64,000 bases of DNA from Hyaloperonospora brassicae (lineage: Eukaryota; Oomycota; Peronosporomycetes; Peronosporales; Peronosporaceae): contig CANTFL010000003.1 of NCBI GenBank assembly GCA_947650285.1, positions 62,001 to 126,000 on the forward strand, written 5' to 3'. The number at the start of each line of letters is the position of its first letter. Position 1 is the stretch's first letter. Below are positions 10,109 to 22,752 of this stretch, one piece after another. Both the position numbers and the translations under genes were made by a program. Below the pieces are notes generated by a model. It searched no databases, was not told the origin of the DNA, and saw only the letters and a list, made by a program, of their open reading frames with translations.

Positions 10109-12358
10109 GCTTACACCTTGACAAGAGTATCATCTGAGCGGTGGAAAAGCCTTGAGGACAGCTACTTCGAAGACAAAGACAACCACCTGGAATCCTACAA
10201 ATCTTGAACGATCGTGCGGTCGGGATGCTCTGAAACGGTACAATATGTAGTTGTTGAGAACAGCACCAGCACGAATAAAACATTGTTGCTTCTTCCGCTT
10301 TAATTCGAAAGCAGCGAGCACTTCAGCATGTTCCCTCCTCACCCCGTGCTCGTCCGGCAGATCGATCGGAAATAAGCGAGACGCGCGTTCTCGTTCTAAA
10401 TGTTTTATGTTAGTTTAAATACACGTCAACGATCGCAAAAAAATTTGAAAAACATCTCACACGAACACTTGAGGCTAAAATGCTGCTGCAGTTGCCGACT
10501 CCGCAGACACGTCCGAACAACTGTGTTCACCTCGCATTGGCGCATTTCAGCGAGTCGTGCATGCTTATCCGACGCGCTGAGAGTAACTTAATATATGATT
10601 TGAAGGTGATGTGGCATTAAATTGGTAGCACGACAAATCGCCCGCAGGATTTCCTGTATGCTTGTGTGTATCGATAGACTTCCGTATACACAACGCCATA
10701 CGCCAATTAATATGGCACTACTCCTTGCGGCACCGACTGTAGCACGAAGATGAGTATCGTGTCGTATCAATATCTGCCAAAGTACTGTTTGCGATTCCGG
10801 CGTCATCAGGCGGCATCTAACGTGATTTGAGTGTCAGCGCAAACATTGTGAGTTCCTATTCACCATACGAATCCAGCCGAAGGCAATGTCGCCATATTTT
10901 ATCTGTGGGCAGAACGTGCCGTCGGAGATCTGCTTGCGTGCAAGAGGGCCAATCATACCTATATGCGCCATCTAGCTCTCTTTTCTCGCTTGCCACCGAT
11001 ACCGACTGTAGAAAATACATCATGGCAAGCGACCTTCTCGTCAAGCTTTTTCATATCACTTTGCACCTGGACTTTGTCTCAGGAAACGAACCGAAATCGG
11101 CTACACAACGTATCTTGGACTAAACTAGTTTACGTGCTGAAGCAAAAGATGTGTCGGCAGTTTTAGCAAATCCAACATCGTCGGTTCAGGCTATTTCCGT
11201 CGCTCTCGAGTGCCATCTCCGCTTTCAACGCTTTTCTTCAGATTTTTTTATTTATCTTTCACATCACAAAGTGGCGCGTTATCTGCTTTAGATATGCACT
11301 TTATAAGACGAGTAGTGCCGCTATACAGAATCGAGCAACTCTAGTTATATACTTTAAGCTGCCGCTCGATAGCCTGATGGCAATCGTCCGTGCCCATTCA
11401 CCCTATTCGATGAGCACCACTACATTCTTCGTTTGAGTTTGTAATTGCCGTACTTGGTGACTTCTTTGTCGGATTCGTCATTATCCAAGGTCTGTCGTGT
11501 CGTATTCTACTGCTGCGTTGCTATCTTGCGTTAAGGTCTGTTTTGCTCTCTCACATGGCACTAGCAGCCGAATGGACACTGCTCAGACATTCGACGAGTT
11601 TTGTCTGGACCAATCATAAGGATAGCTTGTTGTGTCATAAGTGGACGTCTCGAGTTGTTTTACGATTTTGTTTAGGGCAGACTGAGTTGTGATGTTTGAG
11701 CCGCGTGGAGGGAGGACTAATGAACAGTCACTGGAAACGTTTATGGTCCTGTACGACGTGCGGAAATGACTTATACCTCATGAGGCACCAAATAGCTTGT
11801 CTTCGACTGATGATTCGATTTGTATGTGCTAAAAAATTATTTTTTTCTAAACGTGCTCGTTCTTGCCGCACAAAAAGCGACACGAGCAGGTTCTAGAGCT
11901 CCTTGATGCGAGAGCAAAGACGAGAATTTAGATTTTGACGAGATGCAGATTTAGAATCGGCAGCAAAAAGTGACTTTACAATCGTTGATGATTGCAGGAT
12001 AGAACGAGATTTGATAGAATCGAGCTACTGCCAAACGGAGCGACAGCCAGGTTGAAGTGCTAAGTCCGGCAAACACTGTGACGTGAGTCTGATATAAAAT
12101 CTGACACAGTGTGCGCTAGCGCAGCATCATGCAGTGAATGAGTGAGAAAGTGATGTATATTTAGGTACGTGTACGACCAGCTATATTATGTCATCCGGCA
12201 ACAAGGTTACCGGGATGACTGATACTTTATATACTAGGTATCACTAGTTCTCGGGCATCAGAACGCCTGAGAGCAGCCTCCTGGCGCAAGATCACAAGGT
12301 TCATCGGTGTCAGTATGGGGCCCTGTATGACGTATTGGTCGGTTCAAAAGGTATCCAA
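10109..12358. other. Intergenic stretch, no gene recognised
   Basis: Only short frames without family features. The stretch 12190-12260 has several small inverted repeats (for example GTCATCC...GGATGAC around 12189-12218), which may mark the edge of an old element next to LINE-A. Confidence 0.5.
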
Positions 12359-12814
12359 TCAATGATTGACATCAGAATCAAGGAAGGTCGTAGCCTCCTG
12401 GGCTACACCGGGGTTAGAAGAAGCGTGCGCTTGAACCGAAGTTACTGTGTCCATAGCAATATTCGCCAGATGATCCGTCATTTTGTTGTAATCACGATAA
12501 TGATGGACCCAGCTGGAGTCAGTGAGATCGTTAGCGACGGCGCTTGCTTCGGTGAATAACTGCGCCAAGTGCCGCTTGCGCGGCAAACGTCGTGCTCGGA
12601 TTTGCAAAAGCACAAGCGCACTGTCTCTAATGACATGCAGGGGTAAGCAGTTGTTGTCGTTTGCTCGCCGAAGACCGTGGATGAGCGCCCAGTATTCAGC
12701 GATATTGTTAGTAGAATCGGCAATGGCATAAGCCACGCTCGATAATCGCAAAACAAATTCGGCGTGTGTAGTATCGTGGAGTATGACAATAACAGATCCA
12801 GATCCGCCTGGACT
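12359..12814 (-). pseudogene. LINE-A RNase H domain
   Basis: One open frame reads SPGGSGSVIVILHDTTHAEF, then STNNIAEYWALIHGLRRA, VIRDSALVLLQ and HHYRDYNKMTDHLANIAMD. These are the type-1 RNase H landmarks: glycine-rich first strand, the catalytic Glu of the NNIAEY segment, the Asp of the RDS segment, and the ending N-x-x-A-D-x-x-A-N. In DHLAN the last conserved Asp seems kept. This is the best preserved part of the element. In the family it removes the RNA strand after first-strand synthesis. Confidence 0.85.
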
Positions 12815-14100
12815 CAGATTTTCGCAATATCATCTATCGAAAAAGAGGAGTAAAGGACTTCTAGGCACCATTCGATAGGTCGTTCGCGCAACGAAGGAGA
12901 TTTGTCGTAGCAGATGAGGGTGACAGCCAAGGCCGACCGTACCTGCGCAAACAGTTGCCCGTCCGCCCCCATGTCGGGCTGTCAGAGTGATCCACAAAAA
13001 CTAGGAACAGGCCGGCGAAAGATAGGTTTAGCCCTAGCTCTATGAACAGCCTGTGATAGAGACGGGTATTCCATGCGGCGGAGGCGCTCGACCCAGATGG
13101 CATGAAGTGTCGTCGATACGACAATACACCACATCTCTCGAGCTGCTGGGAATACCGCAGCCTGAAATTTTCAAAAAATTAGCGTATGTGTTTGGAGATT
13201 GCTTACAGCGTCCCAGGTGTTGGGCGGATTCACCGGTAAATCCATTTCAAACACCAGACATGCAAGTCATCCTCGTGGAAAGTACCAAGTCATCGCCACC
13301 GATCAAGGAGATATTCCCAGTGTCGACGCGCTCCAGGGCACGCCTAAAAGATATGGCTTGCCAGAGCTGGACCAGCATTCACACATCCAGGGACTGGGAA
13401 CGATCTATCTTGCTTTTACCAATTCGAGAGCGGAAAACTGCTACTCTTCAGTCGATATAGCGGCTGAGCGTTGGTCGAAAAGGACGCAGGAATTCGTCTG
13501 ATATCTCTCCACGTGATCAGTGGTGAATCTTTCGATATCACGTGAAAGTCCGCCTTTGCAGTCCGTTTCTCGAGAAGTCTAGTTACTTCACTATAGCGCC
13601 ACCAGGAGATAAGCGGTTGAATTTCCGTCGTTGTGGCCGCCACCGGCGACGACCGGCCCACAGGTGGACAAACCGCGAGGGTATCGTATGGGTGCCAAAG
13701 TAGACAGGAGTCCCACTGTCTGAAAAAGCGGCGATATCGCACGCTTCCATCGACGAGACTGGTTGCATTCCACATACCATGCCGGTATCAAACTGATGGA
13801 GAGAAGTACCGTCACTAGTGAGAAGCCAGTCATGAAATCGGTGCACCTTCGTTGAATACGAATTCAGGAACCCAGGTTACAGCGCGCGATATACCAGAGT
13901 CGGGAAGTTGTAAAGAAGGGCGAGGCAGAAGGTTTCAAAATGCCGTCTCTTCGCGATACATTTGGTCCCCATGTCACGCGTGGCAAAGAACAAGGCAATG
14001 CTAGTCTGCAGGGTCGCCCAACACATTGCCTCGCCAAGTTAATTTGAACTTACGGCGAAGTCGGCTTCGTTCAATGTTTAAGCCGGACGCCGTCGATCTC

Positions 14101-14747
14101 TTAGATACGACATAAACTTGATCGTGGCGTGGAAAAGTTATCGGTGATCGAATCGCCCCGACGCTGTAACTTCAGCACGCATCCCGGCGCGCAGGCGATC
14201 CTCAAGCACCCGCCGAACATCAAGTGTGACACTTCCGTCGTCATTATAGTAGACTGAAGCACGCGAAATAAACGAGAAGTCACGTCTACAGACCTCCCTG
14301 ACCGCACCTTGGCGAGCGTGTCTAGCCGCAGAAATTTCAACAATTTCGGACCCGTTTGCCAAAGAGTCGCTCGATTTCGAGGATGCTTGTCTTCCGTCCA
14401 ACAAGGCGTGATGTAAGCCGGACCTGAACCGCTCGATCCCCACAAATAAACACCAAGTAGTAAGCCCCTCGAAGAAATAGTAGCTGCCCATTGCCCAACT
14501 CCCGTAGCTTCCATAGCCATCAATTTAGTTCGACTACAAGGCACCGCTAGACCTTTGGATTAGTAAGGAAGCTATCTCGTATGGAACCCACGGCCCGGGG
14601 CCGCTTGCCATCACGGGCACCCCACACAACGTCGATGATTAAGCTGTGTGGCCTATTTACCACGGCGGGAGGTGGCCAACAGTGCCGTGCTAAATACGTG
14701 ATTTTGGTAATAGCGATAGCACTGGCAAGCTGCGCCCGTTGTTTCAT
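14101..14747 (-). pseudogene. LINE-A post-polymerase segment
   Basis: Frames 14747-14547 (with ITKITYLARHCWPPP) and 14544-14101 look like the thumb and connection region that follows LINE polymerases. The reading frame changes between them. No catalytic motif is expected here. Confidence 0.55.
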
Positions 14748-14981
14748 TGTGTGAGTCTTCTATCGTGCTAAGACAAGTCGACTCCAGAGATACCGGATGC
14801 AACTATTTCAGTTATCAGCCACCGCAACATGTTAACTCCACCATAATACCAAGATATATGCAAGTGTCACTAGGTGCTAGCAGAGTGAGACCACAGGTGC
14901 TAAATGTTTACGCTGGTCCGCGCGGGTCCATCTCGATGACCATTGAATTTGCCCAGTTTGTCCAAAGACCAGACACGTGAG

Positions 14982-15890
14982 CTAAACCATCGAGAATTGC
15001 GATAACCGACGAAAATGCAGACCAATTGCGAAGGTAGACATCAGATCATCGGCATATCTTGAAACTTTGAACTCAGTCGCCCGCCTACCAGATGTGATAG
15101 GTACACCTCGAATGTCCTCCCGCGCTTGAAGCACCCGATAGAAACAATCGAGGTCTAAAATAACGAGAAGGGGAGCAAGGGGACACCCTTGCCGTATTTC
15201 ACAAGTATCGGCACGACCTGTCGCGATGTATTGCCGGCAGGATGGATACAAAGGGCGGTGACAATTCAAGCCATGTCAGCGCCGAGAGTAGATATGTACG
15301 TTGCAACGTGTCGTACACATTTGCGAAATCGAGACGTAGAATGATTGCTCCATGTAAATCGCTGGCCGAGTGTGGAGCTTTTGCATATCGCCGCGAACGT
15401 GTCAAGAGCCGTATGGATCGACCGCTTCGAAGCAAAACCAACTTGAGCCAGAAGTACGAGATTCGATAGCAATGGCCTCACCCGAACCGACAGAATCTTG
15501 GAAAATACTTGTTTTCGCTATTAAGGAGAGCAATCCGGAGATGATCAAGCGGCGAGGCAGAGGTCGGTTATTTCTTTGAACGCTAAATATTATCTTCACC
15601 AAATGACGCCGAAGACATGCTGCACGTAAACAATCTGGTATAAAATGTCGCGAGAATAGAGCCCAGCACTTCCGTCTAATCATGGTGAAATATGATGTTG
15701 TTTCATCCGGTTCAGCGGCTTTACCACGTTTGAGCCTCTTCAAAGTCGCACTTACATTTTCGGGGAAAATGGCCGTTGTCACATTGGAGTCATCAATCCG
15801 GTCTGTAGGGGTGGCCCGGGAAAGAAACGCGGCGGTATGTTCGGGACAGACAAAATATGGAGTCACAATACGCTCCCAGCCGTCGGCCAT
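14982..15890 (-). pseudogene. LINE-A reverse transcriptase fragments
   Basis: Three overlapping minus frames carry successive polymerase motifs: LKRLKRGKAAEPDE (15890 frame, start of the fingers), GFASKRSIHTALD and ILRLDFANVYDTLQR (15481 and 15441 frames, motif A with its Asp), then RQGCPLAPLLVILDLD and KVSRYADD (15269 frame, motifs B and C). The catalytic YADD at 15056-15045 is intact, but frameshifts between the segments make the protein impossible. Confidence 0.85.
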
Positions 15891-16329
15891 TCCATCAGCC
15901 TATTCCTGGGACCGATTTGGCCCGGATGTCGATTTTCCACCCAGAGACACGATGTTGTTGTCTTGAAACTTAATCGAAACCGGGGCGTAAAACGGCGGGG
16001 GGTCTCTCCAGGCGTGTACGTGTGCTGAAAGAGAAGTCGTTCTTTCTTGGTCTGTTTCCATAAGCGTTGAAACCCTGCCGCATTACGCCGAAGTTCCGCC
16101 GGAGTATCGAGAGGGCTAGGCTGGTCAAAACTTGCACGACCTTCCAAAGGTGAGGTATGAGGTGTACGCGCCACCATAACAGCAGTATCCAATCGGATAA
16201 ATGGACGATGTAGTTGTTAAGATTAGGTGATGCGAAGGGTATGTTATGGACATGCATAGGATGAAGCGTGTCTATAATATGCTCCGAGTAGTACGTTAAC
16301 ATAGGATACCAGTACGCGCACTTCGTAAG

Positions 16330-16408
16330 TATGCTGTAGCTCGAGTAGAAATTTGTGGTAGCCATATTCCAGAGGTCACCGGTTCGATACCCGGCAGTGA
16401 AAAAAAAA
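16330..16408 (+). other. tRNA-like promoter block followed by A-run
   Basis: GGTTCGATACC at 16381-16391 matches the B-box consensus exactly, and TAGCTCGAGTAG at 16337-16348 is A-box-like, with spacing normal for tRNA genes. A sequence CCAGAGGTCACC lies where the anticodon-stem end and variable loop would be. The T-stem has an extra C and the acceptor stem does not pair. Nine A residues follow at 16400-16408. A tRNA pseudogene or SINE head is likelier than a working tRNA. Confidence 0.35.
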
Positions 16409-17270
16409 CCTTCGGATCCTGGTGTTTGGGGTTCACCAGCACTGTCCTGTCAGACAGTGATGTCCCCCATTTTTGTGCTCAGTGGAAAGGATGTCCACAT
16501 CAGAGAAACCGTTATATAGAAAAGGAACATGGGAAAGGTACGCCAGGATTGATGGGGCAGTTAAAATGAAGAAGTAATTCAGAAAGATGAGTAGCAACGG
16601 TAGGAACGAGTTATGCTCATAGGATAATGCTCTTTTGGTTTTGCTGCTTCGACCAACAAGTGTTCTTCACTTCTACGCTCTGCTGCCTTTTTAACAGATT
16701 ATGAGCCCAAGCGGCTTGGATTGGTGCTGCGTCTTTACGCGGGAAGTGCTCTGGGAGCGAGTTCGTCCATGAAATCGCGATGGGAAATGGTCTGACGATG
16801 GCGATCTACGTAAGCGTACGGTGGACAAGCAGTCGCTATTTTCGTTCACGAAAGGGACAACCAAGCTATGCAACTGAAGTTGAAGGTTAAGTGAAGTGGA
16901 TTGATGGTAGTATTGAAGTGGTCAAGAGCATGAGAGAACAAGAAAATAAGCTCGACTATGAATGAAGGATGTCAAGATGACACACGGTCCAGACAATGGG
17001 GGAGCCAGGGTAACCTATCAAGCGAGCAACAGAGAAATTGGCCGAAGAGAAGAGGTAAAGCCCCATTAAAGCCTGCAGAGAAGGCAGGACGGTACGGACG
17101 ATGGATGCTCAGGCGGTTTCATCTCATGTCGTCGAGGTGGAGTGTTGGAAGTGAAAGTTGCACTTGGATCGACTCCAGAGATTCATCCTACACTAGGGCA
17201 AATATGGAATATTCTACAGGGTTCTATGTGCTAAATTAGACAGCACAAAGATATAGGTTGGGTAGTTCTC

Positions 17271-17347
17271 ACTTGTATTTTGACAAGCCACTGACGAGGC
17301 CCCTGGCGGGGGGCCGAAACGCGTCTGGAGCGCGTTTTAATACAGGT
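17271..17347 (+). ncRNA. Type-I hammerhead ribozyme-like motif
   Basis: The core CTGACGA (17291-17297) is followed by a perfect 6-bp helix II (GGCCCC 17298-17303 with GGGGCC 17310-17315, loop TGGCGG), then GAA (17316-17318), then a perfect 5-bp helix III (ACGCG 17319-17323 with CGCGT 17331-17335, loop of 7). Position 17336 is T, an allowed but poor residue before the expected cleavage point. A distal helix I can form between 17271-17279 and 17339-17347 (8 pairs plus one G-U). Next to the core only one helix I pair forms, so the copy may be weak or dead. Such motifs are known in Penelope-like elements, retrozymes and some SINEs. Confidence 0.65.
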
Positions 17348-18233
17348 CATTTCATTTACTTAATGTTCTCTTTCTAACAGTAGTTGCTGCATGTAGCTTT
17401 TTGCCAGACCTTGACGCGCGGTTTTGATTGTCTCCAAAATAAATTTACGAAGTCGTATCTTCTAGTCGTCCCACCAGTGGGCCAAGCTCCGGGCTGAGGA
17501 ATAATCCGACTTCGGAACAGAAATTATTGCGTCAGCTTTTAGCTGAGCCAGCGCAATGGACGAAATGATAGCTTTGTCCGCTGCCGCATGTGCACAACCC
17601 CGAATAGGGTACACACGCCTCGGCGTGCGGACACGGACCACATGACGTGGCGCGACGATCCTGATTCTGATGCCATTTTCGTTGGCAGTAGGACCTAGTA
17701 CCGACATTGCAACGTCAATACCAATCAGCATGCCGCGAACTCACATACCACCTATCCAGCGGCGAACTTGCCGAACCACCTCCCGGCCGAGTGAAGAAAT
17801 AAGTTTGAGCCGCCGCGTTAAATGCCGGTGCAGATCTCTCTTCTTTGACGATCTCCATGTCACCATCAAGAACATCACTGGGCTGCGCTCGACCGAGAAG
17901 CCGTCGCAACGACAAAAAATCGTGACGTCCGGGAGACAATATTTGGTTACGGTCCAGTTGTTGCTCGAAAGTACAGTTGAAGTTCCCTAGAACGAATATA
18001 GGTACGTCGTATACATGTAGAAAGAGCAGAAGGCTCTCGAACAGTGACTATCGTTCAGTATTGACACTTGGTGCATACACGTTGACAACAAAAATTGTTT
18101 CTTCCAGGAGCGTGACCTGAACAGCCATCCAGTGCGGCGTTCAATGCGCCTCGAACCACGGAATTATTTCCTTGACCGATGAACAGGGGTTTAGTAACAT
18201 CGCCACTTTACCTCTAGCTTGCTCTAACTCGGT

Positions 18234-18506
18234 TCACAACGAGCGTCCGCGCTGGTTCACAAATCCCCAGGAGAGGGAGTAAAGCTTTTCCATAGTAATC
18301 GACTCAGCAAGAGTAACTCGCGTTTCCTGTAAAAGAACCAAACGAATGGTTCCCCTAAATTCGCTCTGTCGAAAGTGATTAAACCAAGAAGAGCAGTGTT
18401 TCGGATGCTTGGGAAATACCGCAAAACTATGCGAATGAATACCGATGCTGTTGTTGCGCGGCTGACGAGATTCTTTCAACAGAAGTCGAAGACGACGTTG
18501 AGACAT
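18234..18506 (-). pseudogene. LINE-A endonuclease N-terminus
   Basis: The frame starts MSQRRLRLLLKE and contains IRLVLLQETRVTLAESI, matching the early LLQET strand of APE-type endonucleases, with the metal-binding Glu in QET. It then reads SLSWGFVNQRGRSL and stops. The rest of the nuclease toward 17,460 is scattered over frames. In the family this enzyme nicks target DNA to prime reverse transcription. Confidence 0.6.
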
Positions 18507-20819
18507 GCTGCGAAGCGGCGCACCCCCAAGCTTATCCTAGACACCCTGATTATTGCGAATCCAGCAGCTGCACATCGCTAGCGATAAGGTCAAGCGCCGG
18601 ATGCCATTTGGCAGGTTTGCAGATAATGCCAACGACCGCCGCGAGCACCTCTGTGGAGAGGTGGTATAGCACAGTCTTCGTTTGCGGCGTGACCACGCCC
18701 GTCTCAAGCTCAATGGGATTGAGCTTTGGTAGCGAAACGCGAAGAACATTAAAAACTCCCCAATGTTTTAAGTCGCCATGTGGTTCGACGACAGTCGCAC
18801 ACAACAAATCAGGCTGGAGCTTGCTAATTTGTCTCCACCGTTATATATTACCCGTCCTTCTCCATCGTATTTAACCGGTTTGCACATCTGCCGTGGCGGC
18901 CCAACCCGTGCACAGATTGCGAAGTTTTTATCGTCGTTTGTGGTATAGAGCCGGATCACAGCCAGTTAAGATTACATGTTGATGGCATGTCCGAACAAAA
19001 GAGGGTTTCACCCGGCATCGAGGCGGGTTAAGCAATTGGATAAGGTAGACCAGAGACGAGACTTGCCAATTCCAGGGCACCCAATTTCTTAAGTCACTTG
19101 TCCCTTCTGTCCAACCGACATGGTAGCCAGTAGTTTTGAAACAACTTTGTGCTGGATGACCCATGTGATAATTGCAGCCGTGTCCGCTATAAGGTGTGTC
19201 ATACTCTCCGTCTCAGCAGCAGCCTCCAACGCAACAGATGCGGTGTCTGGAACTTTGCGCACCCTGGTTGCGCGTAAAGTCTGGTCGTGAGTATCGGGAG
19301 CGCGAACGTAGGCCATCGAGGACCGGACCACTACCGCCAAACATAGGTCGCCCATACCAGCGTCGGGACGTTTCGGCGAGCCAGAAGCACCCGTTTAGGG
19401 GTCTTTGAGTACTCCAGACGAATCCTTGAGCTATTTCTCGATCGCCTTGTCCAGGTCCACTGGAATAGGTACCCTAGCGGCACAGGAGGCGGAGTTATAG
19501 CCCCTTCATCAAGATCATGGAGGCACATGGTGTCACCAAACGCATCCGTGCTCTAGGCCATCGAAACATCAAGATCCTGTGTTTGTTTACCGTTCAACTC
19601 TTGGGATACGTCGGTAGCAGGTCCGAAGGTTCCGGTGAATGATGATCCGCCGCGAATGGCACCGTGCGAGGTGTTGGTTTGGAGGTCCATCTCTGATACC
19701 CCGTTTGCGAATGTAAGAGGCCATCAAACTTTTGATCATAAACCTACTCCGCTCTTTGCATCTTTCCGCCAGTGCAGCAGGCAACTCTTGGGGTTGTGTA
19801 TCCTCTCGCGACACCTTGACTTCGGTCACGAGCTGCTTTTTCGGTGTAATCTTTGCCAACCGGGGGGTCAGAGTTTTAAGTGTTTTCGCTGCGGTCGTTG
19901 CATCCATGTTCGATCGATTTGACGCCACATTCGCGGCACGGTATTCTTACTCCAACCGCCGCAACCCTTCACCGTCGTGGTCGAGTGAGGCTGGGTCATT
20001 AGTACCCTAAGTGTCAGTAGCAATAACGTTTTAGAGTGCCTGAGCATGAGCCTCGAAGTAGTGTGACTATTGTGTGTCAGCTTCCCGCTGCTTCTCTGCG
20101 GATGCGAAAGAAGGTTCACCGGCCTCTTTTTGTGCGGCCGCTGCTTGTTATCGGGCGTACTCAAGCGCCGTCTCCTTCAATGCTTTCGTAACAGAGACGA
20201 GTTGGTCCCCGGGGCAGAATTGGAACCGCGGCAGCAACCTCAGTATCTCTACGCTGTAATTTATCAAGTTCCCGAATCGCCTGTGTGCGCTGAGTAATCT
20301 CCTTGATGGGAACAGAGGGCGTTGGAGCCGATTGGGCAATTTTCGAGATGCCCTTGGGACGACCAGTGTCCTTAGCCGGCTTAGGTGGGTTCTTCTATGC
20401 TGAGACCGTGGTGGCAGATATTTATCTGGGAAGTAGCCGTCGACGTCGGGAGAGGCTACTTTCGTGAATCGTCAATCGTGGTGAACTGAGAATGTCTATT
20501 TGGTGGCACTCGAGGTCCCGTCGCTGTGGTGGACTGCGTTACCGGGGAACGCACAACGAGATTTTTCTTGTTCGCACCAGGGACAAACCACTCGGTCGTC
20601 GAGATATCACTGACGCGAGTAGCGCCGCCACGAGGAGCCTGGACTGCCGTGACCGGAGAAGCGGTGGTATCGCCCGAGTGAGCAGCTCAAGGAGTTGCCT
20701 GCAAGACTAAACTCTACGGAGAAGCCTTGTCGCCATCCGCTTATAACTTCACCGTGGTCGCCACCAAAAAGTCCGCCAGCCCAGAGACATGCTGCATGCG
20801 ACCGGCAACTTCCAAGTAG

Positions 20820-21634
20820 TTAAAAGTCAACCCACTGACGTGAGGCGGAGCAATTGGAACACCGGAGAACTCGCGGTGATGCAAAACGTGAAAAGCGCCT
20901 TTTGCGCACGACGAACTTGGAACTCGAGTGATAAGGCGGGTAGCTGGTGAAATAGTGAACGCGCTGGAAGTGCCGAAAATGGTGGAGGAAGATCTCCGCG
21001 TCGGAGGTTGTGATGTGCGTTAACAGCTTGAAGTGTTCGGGACATGATAACGTGTTGAAAGGCGCCACAAAATGTTTTAAAATATAAACCTCCGAACCGT
21101 GGGAGCACCTAAGAGTTACGGATGCCACCGCACAGGACACACTGGACGCCAGAATTTCTTGAACCATGCTTGCCGCCACTCCATTGACCAGAACCCAGAC
21201 TTGATAGTGCAATTAATGTCTACCTGGCGACGAAGCAGGTAGAAATGTAGTAGTAATGTCGTCGTGCTCCATTGTAGCTGTACACAACAGCTAAAGACGC
21301 TTACCTCGAACAGAAATGTCTTGGCATGCCAGCTCGCAGCAGCCGCTTTATCCGGCATAACAAAAGTCAGGCACCTCGTTTCGGCGTCGTAACTGGTCCG
21401 CTTGGCACCCTTGACCAGTTCCCGACTCATGACATTTAGTTCCGTCTCTCCTTCGTGTCGTTTCAAGAGTTGGAGAAGCAACGTCTTCTCCGCGATGTAC
21501 TGAGGCATACGAAAATACGGATTAACAATCTCAATAATTTTGTCTTCGAGGTACGCTTCGAAAAAAACAAGCACCAATACCTTTGCAGCCCGCGATGGCG
21601 TGCAGACTAGAAACTCAGGTGGAGACGGCAGCAC
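20820..21634 (-). pseudogene. LINE-A ORF1-like protein fragments
   Basis: Frame 21634-21116 includes DAETRCLTFVMPDKAAAASW, and 21212-20820 includes SSSKFVVRKRRFSRFASPRV, both like oomycete LINE ORF1 proteins. No zinc knuckle could be placed. The region 18,600-20,800 between this and the nuclease keeps no continuous reading and appears to be its decayed continuation. Confidence 0.5.
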
Positions 21635-21812
21635 GATGCCCCCATCACGAATGCCGCAAGAGCCTCCTCCTCAAGCGGAATTTTTAAAAGCAGATCATCG
21701 TTCGCCTTCTCAATCCACGCCCTGGTGGCCGGGCGGAGCAGGACCTCCCTGCAATCCTGAGGAGAACCGATCCTCGCAACACCATTGCCGGAAAATGGGC
21801 GGGCAACATTGA

Positions 21813-22700
21813 CCAAAGTAGCTCGATGATAGTTGGAAATGTCAGGTCGGTGAATTTCGCCCGAGTCCAGTTGGCAATTTTCTCCAGAGTCCGGTTAGCG
21901 AAACTCGTCTATCTCCAGTCGACATAATTCTTCGAGTCCCTGTCTTAGTAACTCGTCGAGTCCTAGACGGTGACAGTCGCCTAGTTCCGATTGGCTGATA
22001 TCATTGGAGGCGTAGTGCTCGACGAGTCCGCTGACCGCAGCCGCGTACGAAAGCCGTCCGGCTGTCGCCTTAGGTACGAGGCCTGGACCTTCTGGTCCGT
22101 GACCTTCATGACCGGCACCCGGACGAATGGGTGATTACTCACCACCACCTCCATTCGGCCCCGGCTCCACGGCTGTGCACTGTGTAGGGCGCCCCAACAA
22201 GTGCGCACCGCGCCTACCATACGGGGGATCCGCAGCGCTGTGCATGGCTCTGACGTCGGCAGTGCGCGTGAGGTGATGGCACCCTTCCTCGTGTCACGAT
22301 AGTGCGTCTGCGTTCAGAGTCGCAAATTTGGAAATGACGCAGCATCAGGTACATGAAGTGCATCTAGGGACCTTCAGTTGGCCTTCCACGTCAGGACATG
22401 CAGAAGAAGGAGTTTCAAAATCATCTATAGACATATTAATGTGTGCAAGATGCCTGAAAAGCCCTTATACATGATATTAGCGCCGGTCGCGGCAGCGGAC
22501 CGTGGCCGACACTTGCTTAGGGCGGATGTCCACGGGGCCCTTGTATCAGTATTCAAGACATGCAAGAAGTCGGGCCCCTCTTATGGCAGTAGCCGCGGCT
22601 TAGTGTTTGCGTTTTGCAATTGCCCGCAGCTGGCGAACATTGTGTTTCGAGTACGTTTGGACACTTGCGGATGGAGTAGTCACGACTCCTCTGGCGAATG
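21813..22700. other. Junction between the two LINEs
   Basis: No gene or clear element end is visible. The stretch 21,870-21,980 has repeated near-copies of CGAGTCC, probably a degenerate short tandem repeat or a LINE-A leader. A plus-strand frame at 22378-22773 has no recognisable domain. Confidence 0.4.
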
Positions 22701-22752
22701 CCAAATTACGCTCGGTACACAATTGTTCTTGGCATATGGAGGTTCAGAAGAA

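Larger units (their letters stand above)
16230..17460. mobile_element. Unclassified insertion inside LINE-A
   Basis: LINE-A protein similarity ends near 16,200 and resumes near 17,460 on the minus strand. The intervening ~1.2 kb shows no LINE-like reading. It holds a tRNA-like block with an A-run (16330-16408), an inverted repeat CACTGTC/GACAGTG near 16440-16460, and a hammerhead-like motif on the plus strand near its right end (17271-17347). A non-autonomous or truncated element such as a Penelope-like fragment or a tRNA-headed SINE would fit, but the boundaries and any target duplication are not resolved. Confidence 0.4.
12359..21812 (-). mobile_element. LINE-A: decayed non-LTR retrotransposon with RNase H
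   Basis: Read on the minus strand the order is ORF1 (21634-20820), an APE-type endonuclease start (18506-18234), reverse transcriptase (15890-14982), a C-terminal domain (14747-14101) and an RNase H (12814-12359). Every part carries stops and frameshifts. Limits are approximate: I found no poly-A tail or target duplication. An insertion of about 1.2 kb (roughly 16.2-17.46 kb) sits between the nuclease-side sequence and the polymerase. RNase H after the polymerase is known in several non-LTR clades (R1, I, Tad types). Confidence 0.8.

Noticed and set aside
18463..18495. A second CTGACGA occurrence followed by GAA, considered as another hammerhead
   Set aside because: The bases between do not form helix II, and no helix III follows.
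21870..21990. Recurrent CGAGTCC words considered as a regulatory array
   Set aside because: Spacing and sequence are irregular, and the block lies between two decayed LINEs with no gene nearby.
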